Shown one piece after another: positions 53,601 to 62,245 of a stretch of DNA of 64,000 nt (its first letter is position 1; the number at the start of each line of letters is the position of its first letter). A program made the position numbers and the translations under genes. The stretch lies in contig VXWP01000082.1 in assembly GCA_009835325.1 (NCBI GenBank), positions 1 to 64,000 of the forward strand. The letters run 5' to 3'. This DNA is from Gemmatimonadota bacterium. Lineage in GTDB: Bacteria > JAAXHH01. The notes beneath the pieces are model-generated. The model was given only the letters and a program-made list of their open reading frames with translations. It was not told the DNA's origin and searched no databases.

Positions 53601-56600
53601 ACCATCGTTTCCGCACTGCCCTGGCCACCCGCGTCACCCTCCTGCGGATCGGTGCCGGGCGGATCCGCCTCGGATAGTCCGGTGTCCAGCGGAATGCGGT
53701 ACAGGCGCCAGCTGTCCGGGTTCTCCCAGTTGGATCGCTCCCGGTCGCCGCCGGCTACGAACATTGTGTCTTCGTGGTCCGGACTCAGATTCACGACGAA
53801 TTTGAAGTAATCGTTCTGTACATCGAGAAATCCGGAGTAATCGAGGTCTTCGGTATCGGGACGCCGGTTCTGGTCCGGATCGCTGGCATTGACTTCCGGT
53901 CCATTGATCTTGCTGTAGTCGACCTGGTCGACCGGCACGTTGCCGCCCTGCGTGCCTTCGAAGGCGAAGTTGTCCCCGTGCGGGTCCGGATTCGTCACCG
54001 GGTCGAAACCGGTCTCGTCCTCGTCCCGCAGGCCGTCCATCCCGATATCTTCCTCCGGTTCCAGGAGATTGTTACCGAAACCGTCGCTCCGGTCATCTTC
54101 CGTATCCAGCCGCCCGTCGTCGTTGACGTCTTCGCTGATCACCCCGAGGTCGACGTGCAGTTCACCCCGGTTTCCATTCACCCACAACTCGATGAACCGG
54201 CTGCGCGTCTGGTCGACGTAGCCGCCGGCCAGTGGATGCATCAACCCGCCCCAACGGTTCAGTACGTCACCCGGTCCCATTGGCTGCCCCGGCGCGTTGA
54301 AGGTGGAATCGGCGTGTATACCACCCCAGCGCAGGTCCGGTTCCGTGGGATCGAATTCCATGATCAGCACGTGCTGCAGCTGGTCGCGGCCCGTGACCTC
54401 ACGCGCCGGATAGATCTGGCGGACGTCGACCTGCTCCAGGGGATTGTACCAGATCAACCGGCCCCGCTGGCCGTGCGTGAGCCGATCAGGCGGACTGGAC
54501 GGCCGCCAGCCGCTGCGGCGCACGCCCAGGTCGGTTTCCTCCTTGCTCCCTTCGAAATCGTCGATGAATCCGTCGCCCAGGATATTTGGGTTGGGCACGC
54601 TCTGGGCAAGCTCGGCTTCGATGATCAGCGAGGACGCCTCGTCCCCGAGGTCCGCGGGGGAGATGTAATCCATGAAGGAAGTCATAAAGTCCGGTTCGAA
54701 TTCCAGGCGCGCATCGATCCCCCACATCATGTAGCGTCCGGTTTCGCGGCCGATCCGGGATTTCTGTTCCAGGGACTTGTCGGACCGGTACAGCAGGGTG
54801 CCCTTTATCCAGGACCGTTCGTTGAACTGGTATTCGCCCTGCAGCCCGAGCAGCGTGTTCGACACGGGCTTGAAGAACGGGGCGAACTGGAACTGGACGG
54901 TCACGTCGGCATCCGGGGTCAGGGCTTCCTCGTTCGTGAAGCGGATCTGTCCGACCTCGTACAGTATGATGTAGTCCGTTCCCCGCTGCAGTTGCTGGCC
55001 GTTCAACCGGACGATTTCACTTCCCTCGATGATGTTGGTCCGACCGAGCGCATACTGGGACAACTGGTTCCGGTATTCGACCTCCAGGAAGTACTTGTGC
55101 AGCCTGCTGTGCTCGCTGATGATCTGTTCGTTCGACAGGTTGTATATCCCGGGCGTTTCGTCAGGAAGGCCTTCGTCCTGGGTATCCGGATAGGCCAGCT
55201 GTCCGGCAGCATTCCGGGTCAGCATCGGCGCGAAGGGATACTGGTCGGGGAAGATCAGTTCGCCCCGCTCGAAATTGATCAGCGAGTAGTCGATATCGAC
55301 ACGCCGGTCGGGTTCTGAGTGGGCGTCCACTCCCCTTCGGTCGAGCCCCAGCAGCTGGACGTAGGGCGTCCCGTTCTCGTCGATCTCACTGTGTTCGCCT
55401 TCGGACACGATGCGGTAGATCCTCAGGTCGAAGCTATTCGGATCGATATCCGTCTGACCGAGGTAATACACGTTTCGCCACTCGTACTGCCAGGTACCCC
55501 ATTGCTCGGGATCGTCCGGATTGTCCGGAGCGCGTTCCTGTTGCCGTTTGAGCAGGCGCAACAGTGGGGTGTCGCCGTCCAGGCGACCGTACCTCTTGAC
55601 TTCTCCGTCCTGGCCAACGGTCTCGTAATAAACCGCAAGAATGTCGTCTTGCTGCAGCGGCTTATTCAAAGCGATGTAGCCGAAACGTTCGTTTACGTAG
55701 TATTCGTCGGATTCCAGGTACCTGAACTTGCCTTTCACGAAATCACCTTCCTCCGATCCCTGGATGAGCATGCCCTCGGCGTCGTACACCGGGGGATCCG
55801 GATAGGCATTGGCAAGGACAAGCTTCGGCTCGTCGGTCGGGGTGAGTTGCCCAGACACGAAGACCTGGATCGACCGGACCGAGTCCTCGGCCGCGACGCG
55901 ATTTCCGTTTTCGTCTCGCTGCGAGAAGTCCCGACGGAAATTGCCGTCGATGAAATAGTAGGTCCTGCGCCTGAAGTCGAGGTCCCTGATCACCCGCCTG
56001 GAACCCTGCGAGCCCGCCTGGAACGTGGCCGACTCACCTTCCCCCTTCTCCTGGCTGGCGATCGCGGTCAGGTGGAAGCCGCCGAGTTGGCCCGTCGTTT
56101 TGATCCCGAACAGTCCGGTGTGCTGTTGCGTATAGCCCGTGAACTCCGTGTTCTTCAGATCGAGGGAAACGTTGCCCGCCTCGAAACTCTTCAGGATGCC
56201 GTTTCCTTCCCGTCCGTCGTCAAAGACATCCTGGTAACGGATGGCGAGGCTGTTGTCGAGATCGGTGAACGCTTCGCTGTTCTGCCTGATGTTCACCTCG
56301 ATCTTCTCGCCGATGTTCCCCGTTACGGTGAACTCCTGGTTTTGCTTCATTGAAACGTTGGGTGCCCGGGACACCCGGTTCGTCGCCGTACTCGCGTTAC
56401 CCTCCGTCCATCTGCTGTCCAAGTCCATTTCGATGCGCTGGTTTCCGAGAATCCGGATGACGGGCGAGCCGCCGCCGAGAAAAGTAGGCAGGTTCACCGG
56501 CACATCAAGGGTCAGCAGGCCTTCCTCTCTGAGTCGCGTTTCGGTGTCGAAAACGTAGGACAGCACGGACGTCCGCCACATTGCCCTGAATTGCGCCGCG

Positions 56601-56920
56601 CTGCGCAGCCGGTAGTACTGGTTAAAGGACAGGACCAGCGGCACGCGCAGGCCGAGTCCGCGTTCCTCGTCGATGTAAGCCAGAAGCTGTAGATCGGGAT
56701 AGATGACGGTCCGGCCGCCGAATAGCCGCGGCGTGTCGGAAAGCGTACGCAATGGCGGCTTGCTTTGCCCGTAGGCGATTTCGTCAACCTCTTCGAACGT
56801 TACGAAGTGCAGCCTTGCGCTTTCGAGCCGGATCGTCGGGCCTTCCACTTGCGCCTGCGCGGCGAAGGACCACGCGGATACCAGCACGAGGCTGAGGAAA
56901 ATCGTGAAATTGCGTTTCAT
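50611..56920 (-). CDS. sprA: SprA-like type IX secretion outer-membrane translocon, one frameshift
   Basis: Homologue of SprA, the giant beta-barrel outer-membrane channel of the type IX secretion system. Signal peptide at residues 1-24 (ending FAAQAQ). Repeated beta-barrel segments such as FTVTGNIGEKIEVNI, FEAGNVSLDL and FGIKTTGQLGGF match SprA, and a DVNDDGRLD-type calcium-loop region lies mid-protein. The frame breaks near 51901: upstream codons run to NDMKSDST, and one extra base later the downstream frame reads YPFTSLEFGPETSF and continues to the stop at 50611 (end GLWTEFVFN). About 2,100 aa if joined. Could be a real mutation or an assembly error. Confidence 0.88.
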
Positions 56921-57058
56921 AGATTAACGAAAATAAACCTGGGGAGCGACGCTCGCAATACCTGTTGGTACGTCTGAAGGACGACTGAAGGTCACCTTGC
57001 GTTCCATGACGGGAAGCCGCGTTCCATGCCGGGAGGCCCGCCGGCAAAAGACTTGACA

Positions 57059-57181
57059 CGGCCTGGCGCCTGGATTAGCGTAAGCTTGCACACCGCTTTC
57101 GCGCCGGCGCCTTCGCACGAACGCCGTCGCACGAGCGCCGTTGGTCCTGATGCTCTGAACGAAACCTGGAGTTTGCTTCCC
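57059..57181 (+). other. Gap upstream of the small membrane ORF
   Basis: The gap between the divergent sprA gene and the 38-aa ORF holds a TTGACA at 57053-57058 without a clear -10 box, and duplicated CGTTCCATG...GCGTTCCATG and CGCACGAACGCC / CGCACGAGCGCC units (57000-57140). No other gene is supported. Confidence 0.35.
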
Positions 57182-57298
57182 ATGGAACAACAAGCCACCG
57201 AGTTGACCACGGGCGGATGGGTCTTTCTCATCCTCGCATGGACTGTAATCACGGGCCTGACCGCCGTCTGTTTTTACCGGGTAAGAAAGTTGGATTAG
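57182..57298 (+). CDS. Possible 38-aa single-pass membrane protein
   Basis: A 38-codon ORF with one predicted transmembrane helix: TGGWVFLILAWTVITGL and AVCFYRVRKLD, ending with a basic tail. A GGAG lies about ten bases before the ATG. Composition and size resemble small membrane subunits or accessory peptides, and the TGGW start looks conserved-like to me, but I cannot name a family. Confidence 0.45.
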   Translation: MEQQATELTTGGWVFLILAWTVITGLTAVCFYRVRKLD

Positions 57299-57427
57299 AC
57301 CCGGCGGAATTTCCGATTCCTCGCCTTCAGGATCGCCCCCGAACCCTCGGTGTCGATTCCTCGCCTACACTCCGTTTTAAGTCTTACAGCGACAGCGAGT
57401 CTTCCCGATCCTAAACGTGCGCCCCGC

Positions 57428-57456
57428 TTGACATTCGGGCGTTTTTGCCTTATCCT
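57428..57456 (+). promoter_or_regulatory. Promoter of the moaD-led operon
   Basis: TTGACA (57428-57433), a 17-base spacer and TATCCT (57451-57456, four of six). The start point near 57463 is about 40 bases before the moaD ATG at 57501. Confidence 0.6.
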
Positions 57457-57500
57457 GTAACGGTTTTCCCGACTACGATTGACGCCTGCAAAGGACCGCC

Positions 57501-57767
57501 ATGCGGATCATCGTCAAATGTTTCGCAGGATGCAAGGACGCGGTAGGCGCGGCGTCGGTCGAGGTGGATCTCCCGGCGGGGACCACCGTGGGTGAGGCCT
57601 TTGCGGAGCTTGTTGATGCCTATCCCGCCCTGGCGAGCTACGACCGGAGCGTGATGCTGGCCGTGAACCGCGAATACGCCGACCGGCAGTCCGTGCTGGC
57701 AGATGGAGACGAACTGGCGTGCATTCCGCCCGTGAGCGGGGGCGCTGAGAGCCATCCGCGGCGCTGA
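57501..57767 (+). CDS. moaD: Molybdopterin synthase small subunit, MoaD/ThiS-like, with C-terminal tail
   Basis: 88-aa beta-grasp sulfur carrier. It begins MRIIVKCFAGCKD and ends with the family DGDELACIPPVSGG, but a seven-residue tail (AESHPRR) follows the Gly-Gly. MoaD needs a free C-terminal glycine for thiocarboxylate formation, so the tail must be trimmed or this protein is not the active carrier. Followed by moaE, its usual partner, 47 bp later. Confidence 0.85.
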   Translation: MRIIVKCFAGCKDAVGAASVEVDLPAGTTVGEAFAELVDAYPALASYDRSVMLAVNREYADRQSVLADGDELACIPPVSGGAESHPRR

Positions 57768-57814
57768 ACATGAGCGGCGGCGCAGTTCCTCCTTAAAGAA
57801 GCAGGTACAGGTGC

Positions 57815-58228
57815 GTGTACAAGATCACGAGCGAATACATAAAGCCGGACGCCCTCTTCGAATGGTCCCTCAAGCCCCACCACGGTGCGGTGGTCACCTT
57901 CGCCGGTACCGTGCGGGACCACTCGGACGGCCGGCGGACCCTGCGCCTGGAATACGAGGCCTACGCTGAGATGGCCGAAGCCAAGATGCGGGAAGTGGGC
58001 GAGGAAATCCGCGAGAAATGGGGCATCGAAGACGTCGCCATGATTCATCGTGTCGGCACGCTCGAAATCGGGGAGATCAGCATCCTCATCTCCGTGGCGA
58101 CCCCCCACCGAAAAAACGCATTCGAGGCCTGTTCCTACGCGATCGACCGCGTCAAGCAGATCGTGCCCGTCTGGAAGAAGGAAATCCGCGCAGACGGGGA
58201 GCGGGAATGGGTGGAACGCAATACCTGA
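57815..58228 (+). CDS. moaE: Molybdopterin synthase catalytic subunit MoaE
   Basis: 137-aa large subunit that inserts sulfur into precursor Z. Motifs are GAVVTFAGTVRDH, LEYEAYAEMAE, HRVGTLEIGEISI and the end VPVWKKE with the catalytic Lys. It starts at a GTG. Together with the MoaD-like protein it would form molybdopterin, needed by the aldehyde oxidoreductase elsewhere in the window. Confidence 0.95.
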   Translation: MYKITSEYIKPDALFEWSLKPHHGAVVTFAGTVRDHSDGRRTLRLEYEAYAEMAEAKMREVGEEIREKWGIEDVAMIHRVGTLEIGEISILISVATPHRKNAFEACSYAIDRVKQIVPVWKKEIRADGEREWVERNT

Positions 58229-58243
58229 AAACCGGTCCCTGTC

Positions 58244-59395
58244 ATGATAAACCTGGACCACGGCGCGGCGCCACCGGTTGACCCCCGTGTCATCGAAGCG
58301 ATGGAGCCCTGCCTCCGCGAATACGCCGGGAATCCGTCGAGCCTTCACCGGGCCGGCGTGGAGGCGCGTAACGCGCTGGAACTGGCGCGCGGCCGCGTAG
58401 CTGGACAGATCGGCGCTGATCCCGGCGAGATCATATTCACCGCGAGCGGCACCGAAGCGGACAACCTGGCCGTCAAGGGGATAGCGCAGGCGAGCACGAA
58501 CCGCGGCCGGCACATCGTTGTTTCGAGTATCGAGCATCACGCCGTGCTGTATGCCGCGAGAGCCATGGGACGGCAGGGGTTCACCGTCACGGAGGTCCCT
58601 GCCGACGGAGACGGTGTCGTGCAGCCCGACCGGGTCGCGCGGGCCATGCGGGACGATACCGTCCTCGTTTCCGTCATGCGCGCCAACGATGAGACGGGCA
58701 CGATCCAGCCCGTGCGCGAAATCGCCGAGATCGCCCACCGGAACACCGCGGTCTTCCACACCGATGCCGTGGCTGCAATGGGGCGCATGCCCGTTGACGT
58801 TCACGAGCTGAACGTGGACGCCTTGTCCCTCTCCGCCCGGTCCCTGAACGGCCCGCCAGGCGCTGGAGCCCTCTACGTGAGGGCCGGCACCCGGCTGCGT
58901 CCCCAGGTGGAAGGAGGCGTCCAGGAAGACGGACGCCGCGGCGGACACGAGAACATCCCGGCGATCGTGGGTTTCGGCAGGGCGGCGGAGTTGGCGGCGG
59001 ATGAATTGCCCGCCCGGATCGACCGCTTGAAGCGGCTGGACGAATCGCTGTTGCGCGGTTTGAGGGACCGCCTGCCGGATGCCTCCATCAACGGACATTC
59101 CGGCCTGCGCCTGCCGGGTCACATCAACCTTTGGATTCCGGAGGCCGACGGCGAATCCGCGGTCCTGATGCTCGACGCCCGGGGCATCGCCGTTTCCGTC
59201 GGTTCCTCGTGCGCCGCCCACGCGGCCAAGCCCTCGCACGTGCTACTGGCCCTGGGCCGAACGGCGGCCGAAGCCCGGTGCTCGCTGCTGATCACCGCAG
59301 GTCCGGACACCGTGGAATCCGATGTCGGCGAAGCACTGGACGCGCTCGCCGAGGTCGTGGGAGAACTGCGCGCCATCGCCGGCGTGACGGCATAG
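58244..59395 (+). CDS. NifS/IscS-fold protein lacking the PLP lysine
   Basis: 383-aa cysteine-desulfurase-family protein. The fold signature is clear: AGNPSSLHRAGVEAR, FTASGTEADNLAV, SSIEHHAVL with the PLP-stacking His, and GSSCAAHAAKPSHVLLALG with the active Cys loop. In active enzymes the Schiff-base Lys is in S-x-H-K; here the site reads LSARSLNGPPGAGALY, with Ser where Lys should be, and the HTDAVQA Gln is also replaced (HTDAVAA). It may bind PLP without catalysis or act as a scaffold. It lies between moaE and a TusA-like gene in a sulfur-transfer set. Confidence 0.88.
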   Translation: MINLDHGAAPPVDPRVIEAMEPCLREYAGNPSSLHRAGVEARNALELARGRVAGQIGADPGEIIFTASGTEADNLAVKGIAQASTNRGRHIVVSSIEHHAVLYAARAMGRQGFTVTEVPADGDGVVQPDRVARAMRDDTVLVSVMRANDETGTIQPVREIAEIAHRNTAVFHTDAVAAMGRMPVDVHELNVDALSLSARSLNGPPGAGALYVRAGTRLRPQVEGGVQEDGRRGGHENIPAIVGFGRAAELAADELPARIDRLKRLDESLLRGLRDRLPDASINGHSGLRLPGHINLWIPEADGESAVLMLDARGIAVSVGSSCAAHAAKPSHVLLALGRTAAEARCSLLITAGPDTVESDVGEALDALAEVVGELRAIAGVTA

Positions 59396-59413
59396 TATGC
59401 GTGGCGCGACGGC

Positions 59414-59471
59414 GCGGACGATCGGCGCCACCGTGCGGACGATCGGCGCCACCGTGCGGACGATCGGCGCA
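59414..59471. repeat. 21-bp tandem repeat
   Basis: About 2.7 copies of a 21-bp unit beginning GCGGACGATCGGCGCCACC lie at 59414-59434, 59435-59455 and 59456-59471. They fill the gap between the NifS-fold gene and the TusA-like gene. Confidence 0.9.
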
Positions 59472-59497
59472 ATTCATCCTGGGAGTTCCGACGAACC

Positions 59498-59731
59498 GTG
59501 AACCAACCGGCCATGACCCTCGACACCTTCGGCCTGCTCTGTCCCGTGCCGATCATGAAGACCGCGTCGGCCATCCGGGAGATCGCCGTAGGGGAAGTGC
59601 TGGAAGTGCTGGCCGACGATCCCCAGATCCTGGAGGACATGCCGGCCTGGTGCGCGAGTAACGGGCACGCCCTGCTCGACACCATCGAGGAAGGTGAGGA
59701 ATACAGACTGTTCGTGAAAAAGGTAAAGTGA
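59498..59731 (+). CDS. TusA/SirA-family sulfur carrier
   Basis: 77-aa TusA-like protein with the diagnostic LLCPVPIMKT (CPxP, with Cys as sulfur acceptor) at residues 13-22, then GEVLEVLADDPQ. The start is a GTG at 59498; an ATG five codons later is possible. TusA proteins receive persulfide sulfur from a desulfurase and pass it to tRNA thiolases or pterin synthesis, fitting its neighbours. YedF-like selenium-linked relatives also exist. Confidence 0.88.
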   Translation: MNQPAMTLDTFGLLCPVPIMKTASAIREIAVGEVLEVLADDPQILEDMPAWCASNGHALLDTIEEGEEYRLFVKKVK

Positions 59732-59771
59732 TTGCCCTGGCGTGCCTTCGGATGTATTTTGCGCAACGAGA

Positions 59772-59862
59772 TTCGACCACCGGCTGGTTGCCTGTTCGGG
59801 ATTCGGCTGGTTGCCGTTCGACCTTCGGTTGGTTTACCGTTCGACCTTCGGTCGGTTGCCTG
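59772..59862. repeat. 22-23-bp degenerate tandem repeat
   Basis: Four degenerate copies of a 22-23-bp unit, each close to TTCGACCTTCGGCTGGTTGCC with variations, sit at 59772-59794, 59795-59816, 59817-59839 and 59840-59862, between the TusA-like gene and mrp. Confidence 0.85.
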
Positions 59863-59912
59863 GTGGAAATGCGGTGGTTTTGCAGCGTAGCGCCACACAG
59901 CAGGAGATAAAG

Positions 59913-61004
59913 ATGGCCCATGAAGTGACCATGCGGGACGTGGTGGACCAGTTGAAGCAGATCATGTACCCGGGATTCGACCGTGATATCGTCTCCTTTG
60001 GCCTCGTGAAGAACGTGCAGGCCTCCAATGGTCACGTGGCCTTCAGCCTGGCCTTTTCCACGCAGGACGAATCCACCCGGCGCCAGATCACTATGACGGC
60101 CAAAGAAGCCGTGGAGCGCATGCCCGGGGTACAGGACGTGCAGATCACCGGACCGCCGCCGGGACAGTCGGCCACGGCCACGGCCCAGGGACCCGCGGGC
60201 GGACCGGCGGGACAGCACGGACAACACGGACAGCCCGGCAAGATCGAACTGCCGGGGGTCAAGACCATCGTGGCGGTGGCCAGCGGCAAGGGCGGCGTGG
60301 GTAAGTCCACGGTCTCGGTGAACCTGTCGGTGGCCCTGGCCGACGACGGCGCGAGCGTGGGCCTGCTCGACGCCGACATTTACGGCCCCAGCATCCCGAC
60401 CATGATGGGCGTCAAGGACCAGCCCGGCGTGGTGGGACAGAAGATCCTGCCCATGATCGCCCACGACATCAAGATGATGTCCTTCGGATTCCTGATCCCG
60501 GAAGACCAGTCGGTCACCTGGCGGGGTCCCATGGTCCACCAGGCCGTGCAGCAACTCCTGCGCGACGTCCTTTGGGGAGAGCTGGACTGCCTCGTCATCG
60601 ACATGCCCCCGGGCACGGGGGACGCGCACTTGACGCTGACCCAGTCCGTGCCGCTCACCGGCGGCCTGGTGGTGACGACGCCGCAGGACGTGGCCCTGAT
60701 CGACGCGCGGCGCGGCGTGGCCATGTTCCAGCAGGTAAACGTGCCCATACTCGGCATCGTCGAAAACATGAGCTATTTCAACTGTCCCCACTGCGGCGAC
60801 CGGACGGATATCTTCACGACGGGCGGAGGAAAGCGGGCCAGCGAGGCGCTGGGCGTGCCCTTCGTCGGTGCATTGCCCATCGATCCAGCGGTCTGCATGG
60901 CCGGTGACCAAGGTACCCCCATCGTCCGGCAGGAACCCGACTCGCAGCAGACCGAGGCCTTCCGCCGGGTGGCGGAAACGCTCCGGGCATCGATCGGGGT
61001 ATGA
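59913..61004 (+). CDS. mrp: Mrp/ApbC/NBP35-type Fe-S carrier ATPase
   Basis: 363-aa iron-sulfur carrier. The N-terminal DUF59 domain (residues 1-75) is followed by a Gly/Gln/His-rich repeat-derived linker, then the deviant Walker A ASGKGGVGKST and the LDADIYGPSIP, DMPPGTGDAHL and MSYFNCPHCGD (CxxC Fe-S ligand) motifs. ATG 59913 has AGGAG seven bases upstream, so the upstream in-frame reading is not used. It would donate clusters to targets such as the AOR or tRNA-thiolation enzymes. Confidence 0.94.
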   Translation: MAHEVTMRDVVDQLKQIMYPGFDRDIVSFGLVKNVQASNGHVAFSLAFSTQDESTRRQITMTAKEAVERMPGVQDVQITGPPPGQSATATAQGPAGGPAGQHGQHGQPGKIELPGVKTIVAVASGKGGVGKSTVSVNLSVALADDGASVGLLDADIYGPSIPTMMGVKDQPGVVGQKILPMIAHDIKMMSFGFLIPEDQSVTWRGPMVHQAVQQLLRDVLWGELDCLVIDMPPGTGDAHLTLTQSVPLTGGLVVTTPQDVALIDARRGVAMFQQVNVPILGIVENMSYFNCPHCGDRTDIFTTGGGKRASEALGVPFVGALPIDPAVCMAGDQGTPIVRQEPDSQQTEAFRRVAETLRASIGV

Positions 61005-61018
61005 GGGAGGCTCAACCC

Positions 61019-62059
61019 ATGTCCAAACCCGTGAAAGCAGTCGGATTGCTGTCCGGCGGACTGGACAGCACGATCGCGGCCGCCATGCTGATGCGGCAGG
61101 GCATCGAAATACAGGGGCTCACGTTCTACACCGGCTTCTGCGTGGTGGAGCACAACCGCAGGTCCAAGACGCGGAAGCGCAAGAAACCGGTGCGCAACGA
61201 GGCCCTGCAGGCCGGCGCCAAGCTGGACCTGCCCGTCGAGATGATCGACATCTCCGGTCCGGACTATCTCAAGGTGCTGACCGATCCGAAATACGGTTAC
61301 GGAAAAACCGTGAATCCATGTATCGACTGCCGCATCTTCATGTTCCGCCGTGCCCGCCAGTACATGGACGAGATCGGCGCCCAGTTCATGTTCACCGGCG
61401 AGGTCCTCGGCCAGCGGCCCATGTCCCAGCGCCGCCAGCCCATGAATGTCATCGACCGGGACGCCGAACTGGACGGCCTGTTGCTGCGGCCCCTTTCCGC
61501 GAAGCGCCTCCCGCCCACCGTGCCGGAAACGGAGGGGTGGGTGGACCGGGAGCAACTGGGCGACATCCAGGGACGTTCCCGCCAGAAGCAGATGGAAATG
61601 GCCGAGGAGTACGGCATCGAGGACTATCCTTCGCCCGCGGGGGGCTGCTGCTACCTGACCGATGCGAATTTCGGCCGGCGCATCCTCGACTTCTTCGAAT
61701 ACGAGGGCAAGGAAAACCTGACCATGGACGACGTGATGCTCCTCAAGATCGGCCGTCACTTCCGCGTCAAACCCGACGTCAAGGTCGTCATGGGCCGGGA
61801 AGAAGGGGAGAACAAGTTCCTGGAGCGCTACACGCCCGGCCGGTGGAGACTGGAAACGAAGGACGTCACGGGCCCGACCACCCTGGTCGAAGGCGATCCC
61901 ACCGACGACGACCTGCGTCAGATCGCGGGCATGACCGTTCGGTACGCGGGTTCGAAGGCCGATGCCGACACCCCGGTCACCTGCCGCTACGAAGATGCCG
62001 AACGCATCCTCGAACCGTCCCCGGTCGAGGAATCGGTGCTGGAGGAGTGGCGGATTTAG
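61019..62059 (+). CDS. PP-loop tRNA-thiolation-type protein
   Basis: 346-aa ATP pyrophosphatase with SGGLDS at residues 12-17, NPCIDCRIF (CxxC), SQRRQPMNVIDRDA, LLRPLSAKRLPPT and SPAGGCCYLTDANF, a set I know from ThiI/MnmA-like proteins in which an NFACT-type RNA-binding C-terminal part may follow. It activates tRNA uridine for sulfur transfer. The chosen ATG has GGGAGG eight bases upstream; an ATG at 61001 overlaps the mrp stop as ATGA. A sulfur donor would come from the TusA-like carrier next door. Confidence 0.85.
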   Translation: MSKPVKAVGLLSGGLDSTIAAAMLMRQGIEIQGLTFYTGFCVVEHNRRSKTRKRKKPVRNEALQAGAKLDLPVEMIDISGPDYLKVLTDPKYGYGKTVNPCIDCRIFMFRRARQYMDEIGAQFMFTGEVLGQRPMSQRRQPMNVIDRDAELDGLLLRPLSAKRLPPTVPETEGWVDREQLGDIQGRSRQKQMEMAEEYGIEDYPSPAGGCCYLTDANFGRRILDFFEYEGKENLTMDDVMLLKIGRHFRVKPDVKVVMGREEGENKFLERYTPGRWRLETKDVTGPTTLVEGDPTDDDLRQIAGMTVRYAGSKADADTPVTCRYEDAERILEPSPVEESVLEEWRI

Positions 62060-62071
62060 GCGGGTGTAGGA

Positions 62072-62245
62072 GTGCGATTCCTGTTGCCTGATCTTAATTC
62101 GGAACGCCGTTGGACTGAGTTGTTAAATCGTACAGAGTCTGATGATCTGCTGGAACGACTGGCAGATGATGCTTTGTCGGCACATCGGTCAGGACGGACC
62201 AAACCCTTAGACTTGAAAGAACTGAAAGACTGCAAATGCCCATGA
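62072..62245 (+). CDS. Short ORF coupled to higA, unknown
   Basis: 57-codon GTG-started ORF with no named family. Its middle and end (LADDALSAHRSGRTKPLDL) resemble the tail of RelB/YefM-type antitoxins, with an acidic N-terminus. Its stop overlaps the likely start of the HigA-like gene as ATGA, arguing for real translation. The usual HigB toxin is absent here. A GTG start and poor ribosome-binding site make expression uncertain. It could be a truncated antitoxin or the true partner. Confidence 0.45.
   Translation: MRFLLPDLNSERRWTELLNRTESDDLLERLADDALSAHRSGRTKPLDLKELKDCKCP

Noticed and set aside
53774-55318. 514-codon plus-strand frame opposite sprA
   Set aside because: Antisense to an SprA-like gene with continuous family sequence; no independent motif.
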